Of a stretch of DNA of 64,000 nt, positions 13,967 through 25,023 are shown piece after piece. Positions within the stretch are counted from its first letter, which is position 1, and every line of letters starts with the position of its first letter. A program made the translations under genes and the position numbers. The DNA is from Rutidosis leptorrhynchoides (Eukaryota > Streptophyta > Magnoliopsida > Asterales > Asteraceae). The notes below the pieces were generated by a model that was not told where the DNA came from, searched no databases, and worked only from the letters and a program-made list of their open reading frames with translations. The DNA is taken from contig NC_092335.1 of the NCBI RefSeq assembly GCF_046630445.1, positions 631,584,001 to 631,648,000 of the forward strand. Reading direction: 5' to 3'.

Positions 13967-14062
13967 AATTTAAACTTATAAAACGCTAATATGAAGAAAA
14001 AGCTTTTATAAATGAGTTCATATTATGCTACAAAATACTATTAACTACTCTTAATATTCTGT

Positions 14063-15172
14063 ATGATTAACTTGTTCCATTTGACTATTTTGAAGGAAAT
14101 GGCACCGATTACTCGACACACCGTGAATATGAATGAAGAGGAATTCCGTACTTTTCTAGCTTCAAACATAGCCGCAGTACAGGATGCGCTACATACCAAC
14201 AATAACCTTGGATCTAGCAGTACAGGAAATCGTGTAGGATGCACCTACAAAGAATTCACTGCCTGCAAACCTTTGAAATTTGATGGAACCGAAGGACCGA
14301 TCGGATTGAAACGGTGGACCGAGAAGGTCGAATCGGTGTTTGCCATAAGTAAGTGTACTGAAGAGGACAAAGTGAAGTACGCTACGCATACCTTCACTGG
14401 TTCTGCGTTAACATGGTGGAATACCTATCTAGAGCAAGTGGGACAAGACGATGCGTACGCACTATCGTGGTCAGCATTCAAGCACTTGATGAACGAGAAG
14501 TACCGTCCCAGAACCGAGGTCAATAAGCTCAAGACAGAACTTAGAGGGTTACGAACCCAAGGATTTGATATTACCACGTACGAAAGACGATTCACAGAAT
14601 TATGCCTATTGTGTCCGGGAGCGTTCGAAGATGAGGAAGAGAAGATCGACGCGTTTGTGAAAGGATTACCGGAAAGAATCCAAGAAGATATAAGTTCACA
14701 CGAGCCCGCCTCCATACAACAGGCATGTAGAATGGCTCACAAACTAGTGAACCAGATTGAAGAAAGAATTAAAGAACAGACTGCTGAAGAGACCAATGTG
14801 AAGCAAGTCAAAAGATAGTGAGAGGAAAACGGTGATAAGAATCACCAATACAACAACAACAACAATTACAACAATAATCGCAACAATTATCCCAACAATC
14901 GCAACATCAATCGCAACTACAACAAATGGCCCAACAACAACAAAAACAACAACAACAACAACAACAACAACTACTACTACTACAACAATCATCCCAACAA
15001 CAATAATAACCGCAACAACAACAACAACAATCAGAAGCAGCTATGCCAAAGGTGTGAAAAGTATCACTCGGGGTTCTGCACCAAATTTTGCAACAAGTGT
15101 AAAAGAAATGGTCATAGCGCGGTGAAGTGTGAGGTCTACGGACCAGGGGTTAACAGAACGAAAGGAACAAAT
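14063..15172 (+). pseudogene. Element A gag, 5' part, interrupted by stop and by element B
   Basis: The likely start is the second in-frame Met at 14099 ([16 protein letters not shown]). The frame covers the Ty3-type gag capsid region ([22 protein letters not shown]) up to a TAG at 14816-14818, where B has a Lys codon (AAG). Homology to B then continues in frame through an Asn/Gln-codon-rich stretch and the first Cys-rich segment until element B enters at 15173. The target copy caaat is at 15168-15172. The remainder of gag-pol resumes at 28282. Confidence 0.9.
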
Positions 15173-18100
15173 TGTAGTGACCCGAACTTTTCCATGTTTA
15201 TATATATTAATTGAGATTGATGTTTACATGATTAAATGTTTCCAACATGTTAAGCAATCAAACTTGTTAAGACTTGATTAATTGAAATAGGTTTCATATA
15301 GACAATTGACCACCCAAGTTGACCGGTGATTCACGAACGTTAAAACTTGTAAAAAAAACTATATGATGACATATATATGGTTATATATATAGTTAACATG
15401 ATATTATGATAAGTAAACATATCATTAATTATATTAACAATGAACTACATATGTAAAAACAAGACTACTAACTTAATGATTTTGAAACGAGACATATATG
15501 TAACGTTTATCGTTATAACGACATTTAATGTATATATATCATATTAAGAGATATTCGTACATCATAATATCATGATAATATAATAATTTAAAATCTCTTT
15601 TGATATTATAAACATTGGGTTAACAACATTTAACAAGATCGTTAACCTAAAGGTTTCAAAACAACACTTACATGTAACGACTAACGATGACTTAACGACT
15701 CAGTTAAAATGTATATACATGTAGTGTTTTAATATGTATTTATACACTTTTGAAAGACTTCAATACACTTATCAAAATACTTCTACTTAACAAAAATGCT
15801 TACAATTACATTCTCGTTCAGTTTCATCAACAATTCTACTCGTATGCACCCGTATTCGTACTCGTACAATACACAGCTTTTAGATGTATGTACTATTGGT
15901 ATATACACTCCAATGATCAGCTCTTAGCAGCCCATGTGAGTCACCTAACACATGTGGGAACCATCATTTGGCAACTAGCATGAAATATCTCATAAGATTA
16001 CAAAAATATGAGTAATCATTCATGACTTATTTACATGAAAACAAAATTACATATCCTTTATATCTAATCCATACACCAACGACCAAAAACACCTACAAAC
16101 ACTTTCATTCTTCAATTTTCTTCATCTAATTGAACTCTCTCAAGTTCTATCTTCAAGTTCTAAGTGTTCTTCATAAATTCCAAAAGTTCTAGTTTCATAA
16201 AATCAAGAATACTTTCAAGTTTGCTAGCTCACTTCCAATCTTGTAAGGTGATCATCCAACCTCAAGAAATCTTTGTTTCTTACAGTAGGTTATCATTCTA
16301 ATACAAGGTAATAATCATATTCAAACTTTGGTTCAATTTCTATAACTATAACAATCTTATTTCAAGTGATGATCTTACTTGAACTTGTTTTCGTGTCATG
16401 ATTTTGCTTCAAGAACTTTGAGCCATCCAAGGATCCATTGAAGCTAGATCCATTTTTCTCTTTTCCAGTAGGTTCATCCAAGGAACTTAAGGTAGTAATG
16501 ATGTTCATAACATCATTCGATTCATACATATAAAGCTATCTTATTCGAAGGTTTAAACTTGTAATCACTAGAACATAGTTTAGTTAATTCTAAACTTGTT
16601 CGCAAACAAAAGTTAATCCTTCTAACTTGACTTTTAAAATCAACTAAACACATGTTCTATATCTATATGATATGCTAACTTAATGATTTAAAACCTGGAA
16701 ACACGAAAAACACCGTAAAACCGGATTTACGCCGTCGTAGTAACACCGCGGGCTGTTTTGGGTTAGTTAATTAAAAACTATGATAAACTTTGATTTAAAA
16801 GTTGTTATTCTGAGAAAATGATTTTTATTATGAACATGAAACTATATCCAAAAATTATGGTTAAACTCAAAGTGGAAGTATGTTTTCTAAAATGGTCATC
16901 TAGACGTCGTTCTTTCGACTGAAATGACTACCTTTACAAAAACGACTTGTAACTTATTTTTCCGACTAGAAACCTATACTTTTTTTGTTTAGATTCATAA
17001 AATAGAGTTCAATATGAAACCATAGCAATTTGATTCACTCAAAACGGATTTAAAATGAAGAAGTTATGGGTAAAACAAGATTGGATAATTTTTCTCATTT
17101 TAGCTACGTGAAAATTGGTAACAATCTATTCCAACCATAACTTAATCAACTTGTATTATATATTATGTAATCTTGAGATACCATAGACACGTATACAATG
17201 TTTCGACCTATCATGTCGACACATCTATATATATTTCGGAACAACCATAGACACTCTATATGTGAATGTTGGAGTTAGCTATACAGGGTTGAGGTTGATT
17301 CCAAAATATATATAGTTTGAGTTGTGATCAATACTGAGATACGTATACACTGGGTCGTGGATTGATTCAAGATAATATTTATCGATTTATTTCTGTACAT
17401 CTAACTGTGGACAACTAGTTGTAGGTTACTAACGAGGACAGCTGACTTAATAAACTTAAAACATCAAAATATATTAAAAGTGTTGTAAATATATTTTGAA
17501 ACATAATTTGATACATATGTATATATTGTTATAGGTTCGTGAATCAACCAGTGGCCAAGTCTTACTTCCCGACGAAGTAAAAATCTGTGAAAGTGAGTTA
17601 TAGTCCCACTTTTAAAATCTAATATTTTTGGGATGAGAATACATGCAGGTTTTATAAATGATTTACAAAATAGACACAAGTACGTGAAACTACATTCTAT
17701 GGTTGAATTATCGAAATCGAATATGCCCCTTTTATTAAGTCTGGTAATCTAAGAATTAGGGAACAGACACCCTAATTGACGCGAATCCTAAAGATAGATC
17801 TATTGGGCCTAACAAACCCCATCCAAAGTACCGGATGCTTTAGTACTTCGAAATTTATATCATATCCGAAGGGTGTCCCGGAATGATGGGGATATTCTTA
17901 TATATGCATCTTGTTATTGTCGGTTACCAGGTGTTCACCATATGAATGATTTTTATCTCTATGTATGAGATGTGTATTGAAATATGAAATCTTGTGGTCT
18001 ATTGTTACGATTTGATATATATAGGTTAAACCTATAACTCACCAACATTTTTGTTGACGTTTTAAGCATGTTTATTCTCAGGTGATTATTAAGAGCTTCC

Positions 18101-18424
18101 GCTGTCGCATACTTAAATAAGGACAAGATTTGGAGTCCATGCTTGTATGATATTGTGTAAAAACTGCATTCAAGAAACTTATTTTGTTGTAACATATTTG
18201 TATTGTAAACCATTATGTAATGGTCGTGTGTAAACAGGATATTTTAGATTATCATTATTTGATAATCTACGTAAAGCTTTTTAAACCTTTATTGATGAAA
18301 TAAAGGTTATGGTTTGTTTAAAAATGAATGCAGTCTTTGAAAAACGTCTCATATAGAGGTCAAAACCTCGCAACGAAATCAATTAATATGGAACGTTTTT
18401 AATCAATAAGAACGGGACATTTCA
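15173..18424 (+). repeat. Element B 5' LTR (3252 bp)
   Basis: TGTAGTGACC...GACATTTCA, the same family as the A LTRs. A TATA-like tract is at 16055-16064. It is nearly identical to the 3' copy at 25024-28276. Confidence 0.97.
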
Positions 18425-18426
18425 GT

Positions 18427-18438
18427 TGGTATCAGAGC
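18427..18438 (+). other. Primer binding site of element B (tRNA-iMet)
   Basis: TGGTATCAGAGC, 2 nt after the LTR end. The shared leader segment follows at 18489-18524. Confidence 0.95.
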
Positions 18439-18633
18439 GTTGGTCTTAGAGAACCAGAAAATTTGCATTAGTGTGTCTTATCGAGTTTGTTAGGATGCAT
18501 TAGTGAGTCTGGACTTCGACCGTGTTTTCTTTAAAAATGATTGCTTAACATTTTTGTTGGAAACTATATATTTTTAACATATGAATATTATGTGATATAT
18601 TAATCTCTTAACGTGTTTGATATTATGTGATAG

Positions 18634-19248
18634 ATGTCTACCTCTAGAACAAGTCCCATTGACTCACCTAATAATAATGAAGAGTCAAATGTAAATTGGA
18701 ATGATTTGTGGACTGATTCACAAGTTCCCGAAGAGGAACCGGAAGAAGAGTCGGAACCGGAAGAAGAATCGGAACCGGAAGAAGAATCGGAACCGGATGA
18801 AGAAATAGAACCGGTGGGGGAAATAATAAAACGGTTAAGTAAAAGAAAATCCTCAACCAACCGACCAAAGTTAATTATGGTCAATGGTGTTTCCGCCAAG
18901 GAAGCAAAATATTGGGAGGATTACCAATTCTCCGATGAATCGGATTCCGACGAGAATTCCAATGATGTTATAGAAATTACCCCAACTGAATTTAAAAAGG
19001 CAAAAGAAAATAATAAGGGAAAGGGCATAAAAATAGAGAAATCTAATTCCAACCCCGATGAACTTTATATGTATCGTCAACCCCTGAAGTCCTTAAGTTG
19101 TAACAATGACCCGGGAACCTCTAAACCACCAGGTTTTTCTAAACCAATGTGGACAACGACGGCTCGTATTAGGGGAACATCATATATCCCTAGAAACTTG
19201 GCAAAACGAACCAAAACCGAAGAAGAAGAAACGAGCGAGTCGGAATAA
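18634..19248 (+). CDS. Acidic accessory protein of element B (204 aa), unknown function
   Basis: The intact counterpart of the 199-aa ORF in A. It starts MSTSRTSPIDSPNNN. Residues about 30-58 contain several copies of an EEESEPE unit, one more than in A, and B also has a short NWNDLW insertion near residue 22. The middle (KYWEDYQFSDESDSDEN) and C-terminal region (ARIRGTSYIPRNL) are conserved between the copies. No domain is recognised. It is the first ORF after the primer site, so it would be the first frame met by ribosomes on the genomic RNA, with the F-box ORF 137 nt downstream. The charge pattern suggests an intrinsically disordered protein. Nothing more can be said about its role. Confidence 0.75.
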   Translation: MSTSRTSPIDSPNNNEESNVNWNDLWTDSQVPEEEPEEESEPEEESEPEEESEPDEEIEPVGEIIKRLSKRKSSTNRPKLIMVNGVSAKEAKYWEDYQFSDESDSDENSNDVIEITPTEFKKAKENNKGKGIKIEKSNSNPDELYMYRQPLKSLSCNNDPGTSKPPGFSKPMWTTTARIRGTSYIPRNLAKRTKTEEEETSESE

Positions 19249-19385
19249 GATAGTTGTATTCGTGTGGTGTAATATATGGAATATAGTGTTCTTATGCTTT
19301 ATGATATATGTAAAAATTGCTTGTATTAATAAGTATTTTTTTTATGAATCTAACTCTTGTCTATTTTACAGTTTAAAAACACAAA

Positions 19386-20069
19386 ATGGATAGACAACCC
19401 AATATTTTAAGAGACCTACCCGGAGACATGATTGATGAAATCTTGTCTAGAGTCGGCCAGAATTCTTCGGCACAACTATTTAAGGCGAGATCAGTTTGTA
19501 AGACATTCGAAGAACGCTCCAAGAATGTCTTGGTTTATAAGAGACTTTCGTTTGAAAGATGGGGGATATCACATTGGGAAACCCATAAGTTACGATGTGT
19601 TTACTTTGACGCATATATTGCGGGGAACCCAAATGCTATTTTACGCAACGTGTTAAGAAATTATTTTGACTCAATATATCCGAATATTGGACTTCGTGAT
19701 TTAGAAAAAGCGGCTAACATGCAACATAAAGAAGCATGTTATGCTTACGGATTAGTAATGTTCGCTTCTCACCAAAGTGAGAACAAGAACATCGGGCTAC
19801 AACTATTAAACAAAACATTTCCACAAGTGACGGAGTCGGTAATTGGGGTAAGAAATGAGGTTTTTAGATTATTACGGGACTGTTGGACATTACGTAACCC
19901 TCGTCCCTTTGATGACATTACAACACGCTGTCTTATCAACGGCCATAACGGTTATGTTGCACAAGACCAAGGATGGGAAGTAGTCCTAGTAAAACCAGAA
20001 TGCATGACTTGTTTCTGGACGTATGAATTACGTGTCTTTATTGCCTTTGCTGAACGACTTGTGTACTAG
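19386..20069 (+). CDS. F-box protein carried by element B (227 aa)
   Basis: The full-length counterpart of the F-box ORF in A: F-box at about 7-50, a Sel1-like helical region at about 120-150, and a C-terminal Cys pair in CMTCFWTYELRVF. Compared codon by codon with A by eye, I count about 15 synonymous and 11 nonsynonymous nucleotide differences. With roughly three times more nonsynonymous than synonymous sites, that suggests purifying selection. The splice-acceptor-like TCTATTTTACAG is conserved 14 nt before the ATG. By family knowledge the product would join SKP1-CUL1 ligases and direct ubiquitination of an unknown target. Acting on a host silencing or defence factor is one possibility, without direct support here. 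Confidence 0.88.
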   Translation: MDRQPNILRDLPGDMIDEILSRVGQNSSAQLFKARSVCKTFEERSKNVLVYKRLSFERWGISHWETHKLRCVYFDAYIAGNPNAILRNVLRNYFDSIYPNIGLRDLEKAANMQHKEACYAYGLVMFASHQSENKNIGLQLLNKTFPQVTESVIGVRNEVFRLLRDCWTLRNPRPFDDITTRCLINGHNGYVAQDQGWEVVLVKPECMTCFWTYELRVFIAFAERLVY

Positions 20070-20257
20070 CTAGAATTGTCTTCACAACTATCTTGTATCA
20101 AAGTTATTGTGTACTATATTTCATGATTTATGTAAAATAAGCGGTATTGTAAGTTTGTAAAATATTTTATAAAAGTTTGAACGCAAAATATTATTATAAT
20201 CAGTTTTTCATATAGAATTGTAGTAGTTGAATTGTATATTAGCTACTAAGTATGAAC

Positions 20258-20278
20258 TTAACGGGTAGGTACTACCCG
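20258..20278 (+). other. Internal palindrome with PPT-flank copy, element B
   Basis: TTAACGGGTAGGTAC at 20258-20272 repeats the 15 nt that precede the 3' LTR (25009-25023) and extends to the palindrome CGGGTAG-3 nt-CTACCCG at 20262-20278. Confidence 0.7.
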
Positions 20279-20374
20279 AATTTAAACTTATAAAACGCTA
20301 ATATGAAGAAAAAGCTTTTATAAATGAGTTCATATTATGCTACGAAATACTATTAACTACTCTTAATATTCTGT

Positions 20375-23300
20375 ATGATTAACTTGTTCCATTTAACTAT
20401 TTTGAAGGAAATGGCACCGACTACTCGACACACCGTGAATATGAATGAAGAGGAATTCCGTACTTTTCTAGCTTCAAACATAGCCGCAGTACAGGCTGCG
20501 CTAGATACCAACAATAACCTTGGATCTAGCAGTACAGGAAATCGTGTAGGATGCACCTACAAAGAATTCACTGCCTGCAAACCTTTGGAATTTGATGGAA
20601 CCGAAGGACCGATCGGATTGAAACGGTGGACCGAGAAGGTTGAATCGGTGTTTGCCATAAGTAAGTGTACTGAAGAGGACAAAGTGAAGTACGCTACGCA
20701 TACCTTCACAGGTTCTGCGTTAACATGGTGGAATACCTATCTAGAGCAAGTGGGACAAGATGATGCGTACGCACTACCGTGGTCAGCATTCAAGCACTTG
20801 ATGAACGAGAAGTACCGTCCCAGAACCGAGGTCAATAAGCTCAAGACAGAACTTAGAGGGTTACGAACCCAAGGATTTGATATTACCACGTACGAAAGAC
20901 GATTCACAGAATTGTGCCTATTGTGTCCGGGAGCATTCGAAGATGAGGAAGAGAAGATCGACGCGTTTGTGAAAGGATTACCGGAAAGAATCCAAGAAGA
21001 TATAAGTTCACACGAGCCCGCCTCCATACAACAGGCATGTAGAATGGCTCACAAACTAGTGAACCAGATTGAAGAAAGAATTAAAGAACAGACTGCTGAA
21101 GAGGCCAATGTGAAGCAAGTCAAAAGAAAGTGGGAGGAAAACGGTGATAAGAATCACCAATACAACAACAACAGCAATTACAACAATAATCGCAACAATT
21201 ATCCCAACAATCGCAACATCAATCGCAACTACAACAAACGGCCCAACAACAACAACAACAACAATAACAACAGCAACTACAACAATCATCCCAACAACAA
21301 TAATAACCGCAACAACAACAACAATCAGAAGCAACTATGCCAAAGGTGTGAAAAGAATCACTCGGGGTTCTGCACCAAATTTTGCAACAAGTGTAAAAGA
21401 AATGGTCATAGCGCGGCGAAGTGTGAGGTCTACGGACCAGGGGTTAATAGAACGAAAGGAACAAATGGTGTCGGAACGAGTAATGGCGGAGCAAGTAGTG
21501 TCGGAGCAAGTTATGCCAATGTAGTTTGTTATAAATGTGGAAAACCAGGCCACATTATTAGAAATTGCCTGAACCAGGAGAACACGAATGGACAAGGCCG
21601 TGGAAGAGTTTTCAATATTAATGCGGTAGAGGCACAGGAAGACCCGGAGCTTGTTACGGGTACGTTTCTTATTGACAATAAATCTGCTTACGTTTTATTT
21701 GATTCGGGTGCAGATAGAAGCTATATGAGTAGAGATTTTTGTGCTAAATTAAGTTGTCCATTGACGCCTTTGGATAGTAAATTTTTACTCGAATTAGCAA
21801 ATGGTAAATTAATTTCAGCAGATAATATATGTCGGAATCGAGAAATTAAACTGGTTAGCGAAACATTTAAGATTGATTTGATACCAGTAGAGTTAGGGAG
21901 TTTTGATGTGATAATCGGTATGGACTGGTTAAAAGAAGTGAAAGCGGAGATCGTTTGTTACAAAAATGCAATTCGCATTATACGAGAAAAAGGAAAACCC
22001 TTAATGGTGTACGGAGAAAAGGGCAACACGAAGCTACATCTTATTAGTAATTTGAAGGCACAAAAACTAATAAGAAAAGGTTGCTATGCTGTTCTAGCAC
22101 ACGTCGAGAAAGTACAAACTGAAGAAAAGAGCATCAATGATGTTCCCATTGCAAAAGAATTTCCCGATGTATTTCCGAAAGAATTACCGGGATTACCCCC
22201 ACATCGATCCGTTGAATTTCAAATAGATCTTGTACCAGGAGCTGCACCAATAGCTCGTGCTCCTTACAGACTCGCACCCAGCGAGATGAAAGAACTGCAA
22301 AGCCAATTACAAGAACTTTTAGAGCGTGGTTTTATTCGACCAAGGACATCACCGTGGGGAGCTCCTGTTTTGTTTGTCAAGAAGAAAGATGGTACATTCA
22401 GGTTGTGTATCGACTACCGAGAGTTGAACAAACTTACCATCAAGAACCGCTACCCACTACCGAGAATCGACGACTTATTTGATCAACTACAAGGCTCGTC
22501 TGTTTATTCAAAGATTGACTTACGTTCCGGGTATCATCAAATGCGGGTGAAAGAAGATGATATTCCAAAGACTGCTTTCAGAACACGTTACGGTCATTAC
22601 GAGTTTATGGTCATGCCGTTTGGTTTAACTAATGCACCAGCTGTGTTCATGGACCTTATGAACCGAGTGTGTGGACCATACCTTGACAAGTTTGTCATTG
22701 TTTTCATTGATGACATACTTATTTACTCAAAGAATGACCAAGAACACGGTGAACATTTGAGAAAGGTGTTAGAAGTATTGAGGAAGGAAGAATTGTACGC
22801 TAAGTTTTCAAAGTGTGCATTTTGGTTGGAAGAAGTTCAATTCCTCGGTCACATAGTGAACAAAGAAGGTATTAAGGTGGATCCGGCAAAGATAGAAACT
22901 GTTGAAAAGTGGGAAACCCCGAAAACTCCGAAACACATACGCCAGTTTTTAGGACTAGCTGGTTACTACAGAAGGTTCATCCAAGACTTTTCCAGAATAG
23001 CAAAACCCTTGACTGCATTAACGCATAAAGGGAAGAAATTTGAATGGAATGATGAACAAGAGAAAGCGTTTCAGTTATTGAAGAAAAAGCTAACTACGGC
23101 ACCTATATTGTCATTGCCTGAAGGGAATGATGATTTTGTGATTTATTGTGACGCATCAAAGCAAGGTCTCGGTTGTGTATTAATGCAACGAACGAAGGTG
23201 ATTGCTTATGCGTCTAGACAATTGAAGATTCACGAACAAAATTATACGACGCATGATTTGGAATTAGACGCGGTTGTTTTTGCATTAAAGACTTGGAGGC

Positions 23301-24988
23301 ACTACTTATATGGGGTCAAAAGTATTATATATACCGACCACAAAAGTCTTCAACACATATTTAATCAGAAACAACTGAATATGAGGCAGCGTAGGTGGAT
23401 TGAATTATTGAATGATTACGATTTTGAGATTCGTTACCACCCGGGGAAGGCAAATGTGGTAGCCGATGCCTTGAGCAGGAAGGATAGAGAACCCATTCGA
23501 GTAAAATCTATGAATATAATGATTCATAATAACATTACTACTCAAATAAAGGAGGCGCAACAAGGAGTTTTAAAAGAGGGAAATTTAAAGGATGAAATAC
23601 CCAAAGGATCGGAGAAGCATCTTAATATTCGGGAAGACGGAACCCGGTATAGGGCTGAAAGGATTTGGGTACCAAAATTTGGAGATATGAGAGAAATGGT
23701 ACTTAGAGAAGCTCATAAAACCAGATACTCAATACATCCTGGAACGGGGAAGATGTACAAGGATCTCAAGAAACATTTTTGGTGGCCGGGTATGAAAGCC
23801 GATGTTGCTAAATACGTAGGAGAATGTTTGACGTGTTCTAAGGTCAAAGCTGAGCATCAGAAACCATCAGGTCTACTTCAACAACCTGAAATCCCGGAAT
23901 GGAAATGGGAAAACATTACCATGGATTTCATCACTAAATTGCCAAGGACTGCAAGTGGTTTTGATACTATTTGGGTAATAGTTGATCGTCTCACCAAATC
24001 AGCACACTTCTTGCCAATAAGAGAAGATGACAAGATGGAGAAGTTAGCACGACTGTATTTGAAGGAAGTCATCTCCAGACATGGAATACCAATCTCTATT
24101 ATCTCTGATAGGGATGGCAGATTTATTTCAAGATTCTGGCAGACATTACAGCAAGCATTAGGAACTCGTCTAGACATAAGTACTGCCTATCATCCACAAA
24201 CTGATGGGCAGAGCGAAAGGACGATACAAACGCTTGAAGACATGCTACGAGCATGTGTTATTGATTTCGGAAACAGTTGGGATCGACATCTACCATTAGC
24301 AGAATTTTCCTACAACAACAGCTACCATTCAAGCATTGAGATGGCGCCGTTTGAAGCACTTTATGGTAGAAAGTGCAGGTCTCCGATTTGTTGGAGTGAA
24401 GTGGGGGATAGACAGATTACGGGTCCGGAGATTATACAAGAAACTACCGAGAAGATCATCCAAATTCAACAACGGTTGAAAACCGCCCAAAGTCGACAAA
24501 AGAGCTACGCTGACATTAAAAGAAAAGATATAGAATTTGAAATTGGAGAGATGGTCATGCTTAAAGTTGCACCTTGGAAAGGCGTTGTTCGATTTGGTAA
24601 ACGAGGGAAATTAAATCCAAGGTATATTGGACCATTCAAGATTATTGATCGTGTCGGACCAGTAGCTTACCGACTTGAGTTACCTCAACAACTCGCGACT
24701 GTACATAACACTTTCCACGTCTCGAATTTGAAGAAATGTTTTGCTACAGAAGATCTCACTATTCCGTTAGATGAAATCCAAATCAACGAAAAACTCCAAT
24801 TCATCGAAGAACCCGTCGAAATAATGGATCGTGAGGTTAAAAGACTTAAGCAAAACAAGATACCAATTGTTAAGGTTCGATGGAATGCTCGTAGAGGACC
24901 CGAGTTCACCTGGGAGCGTGAAGATCAGATGAAGAAGAAATACCCGCATCTATTTCCAGAAGATTCGTCAACACCTTCAACAGCTTAA
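20375..24988 (+). CDS. Gag-pol polyprotein of element B (1537 aa)
   Basis: One uninterrupted frame. The real start is probably Met13 at 20411 ([16 protein letters not shown]), as the preceding residues look like leader. Counting from 20375, the order is gag capsid about 80-215, an Asn-rich linker about 260-318, a Cys-rich segment 322-350, CCHC knuckle [14 protein letters not shown] 385-398, protease with DSGA at 443, reverse transcriptase with FIDD at 777-780, RNase H starting near YCDAS (Asp926), the integrase HHCC zinc region about 1114-1150, and the integrase core D1184, D1245, E1281 (D,D35E spacing). A C-terminal GPF module and chromodomain-like segment (about 1480-1528, VKVRWN...FTWERED) follow. 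All catalytic residues are present, with no stop or frameshift. The product would replicate the element and integrate it, with the chromodomain-like tail directing chromatin choice. Confidence 0.97.
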   Translation: MINLFHLTILKEMAPTTRHTVNMNEEEFRTFLASNIAAVQAALDTNNNLGSSSTGNRVGCTYKEFTACKPLEFDGTEGPIGLKRWTEKVESVFAISKCTEEDKVKYATHTFTGSALTWWNTYLEQVGQDDAYALPWSAFKHLMNEKYRPRTEVNKLKTELRGLRTQGFDITTYERRFTELCLLCPGAFEDEEEKIDAFVKGLPERIQEDISSHEPASIQQACRMAHKLVNQIEERIKEQTAEEANVKQVKRKWEENGDKNHQYNNNSNYNNNRNNYPNNRNINRNYNKRPNNNNNNNNNSNYNNHPNNNNNRNNNNNQKQLCQRCEKNHSGFCTKFCNKCKRNGHSAAKCEVYGPGVNRTKGTNGVGTSNGGASSVGASYANVVCYKCGKPGHIIRNCLNQENTNGQGRGRVFNINAVEAQEDPELVTGTFLIDNKSAYVLFDSGADRSYMSRDFCAKLSCPLTPLDSKFLLELANGKLISADNICRNREIKLVSETFKIDLIPVELGSFDVIIGMDWLKEVKAEIVCYKNAIRIIREKGKPLMVYGEKGNTKLHLISNLKAQKLIRKGCYAVLAHVEKVQTEEKSINDVPIAKEFPDVFPKELPGLPPHRSVEFQIDLVPGAAPIARAPYRLAPSEMKELQSQLQELLERGFIRPRTSPWGAPVLFVKKKDGTFRLCIDYRELNKLTIKNRYPLPRIDDLFDQLQGSSVYSKIDLRSGYHQMRVKEDDIPKTAFRTRYGHYEFMVMPFGLTNAPAVFMDLMNRVCGPYLDKFVIVFIDDILIYSKNDQEHGEHLRKVLEVLRKEELYAKFSKCAFWLEEVQFLGHIVNKEGIKVDPAKIETVEKWETPKTPKHIRQFLGLAGYYRRFIQDFSRIAKPLTALTHKGKKFEWNDEQEKAFQLLKKKLTTAPILSLPEGNDDFVIYCDASKQGLGCVLMQRTKVIAYASRQLKIHEQNYTTHDLELDAVVFALKTWRHYLYGVKSIIYTDHKSLQHIFNQKQLNMRQRRWIELLNDYDFEIRYHPGKANVVADALSRKDREPIRVKSMNIMIHNNITTQIKEAQQGVLKEGNLKDEIPKGSEKHLNIREDGTRYRAERIWVPKFGDMREMVLREAHKTRYSIHPGTGKMYKDLKKHFWWPGMKADVAKYVGECLTCSKVKAEHQKPSGLLQQPEIPEWKWENITMDFITKLPRTASGFDTIWVIVDRLTKSAHFLPIREDDKMEKLARLYLKEVISRHGIPISIISDRDGRFISRFWQTLQQALGTRLDISTAYHPQTDGQSERTIQTLEDMLRACVIDFGNSWDRHLPLAEFSYNNSYHSSIEMAPFEALYGRKCRSPICWSEVGDRQITGPEIIQETTEKIIQIQQRLKTAQSRQKSYADIKRKDIEFEIGEMVMLKVAPWKGVVRFGKRGKLNPRYIGPFKIIDRVGPVAYRLELPQQLATVHNTFHVSNLKKCFATEDLTIPLDEIQINEKLQFIEEPVEIMDREVKRLKQNKIPIVKVRWNARRGPEFTWEREDQMKKKYPHLFPEDSSTPSTA

Positions 24989-25023
24989 AATTTCGGGACG
25001 AAATTTATTTAACGGGTAGGTAC
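24988..25023 (+). other. Terminal palindrome and PPT region of element B
   Basis: AAATTTCGGGACGAAATTT (24988-25006), a perfect inverted repeat with a 3-nt loop, overlaps the end of the gag-pol frame and is followed by ATTTAACGGGTAGGTAC and the LTR at 25024. The purine run here is short (GGG-AGG) compared with typical chromovirus tracts. Confidence 0.7.

Noticed and set aside
14832..15125. Thr-rich frame over the CAA-repeat part of gag (also 21144-21524)
   Set aside because: An alternative frame of the Asn-rich gag linker. The gag frame is the conserved one.
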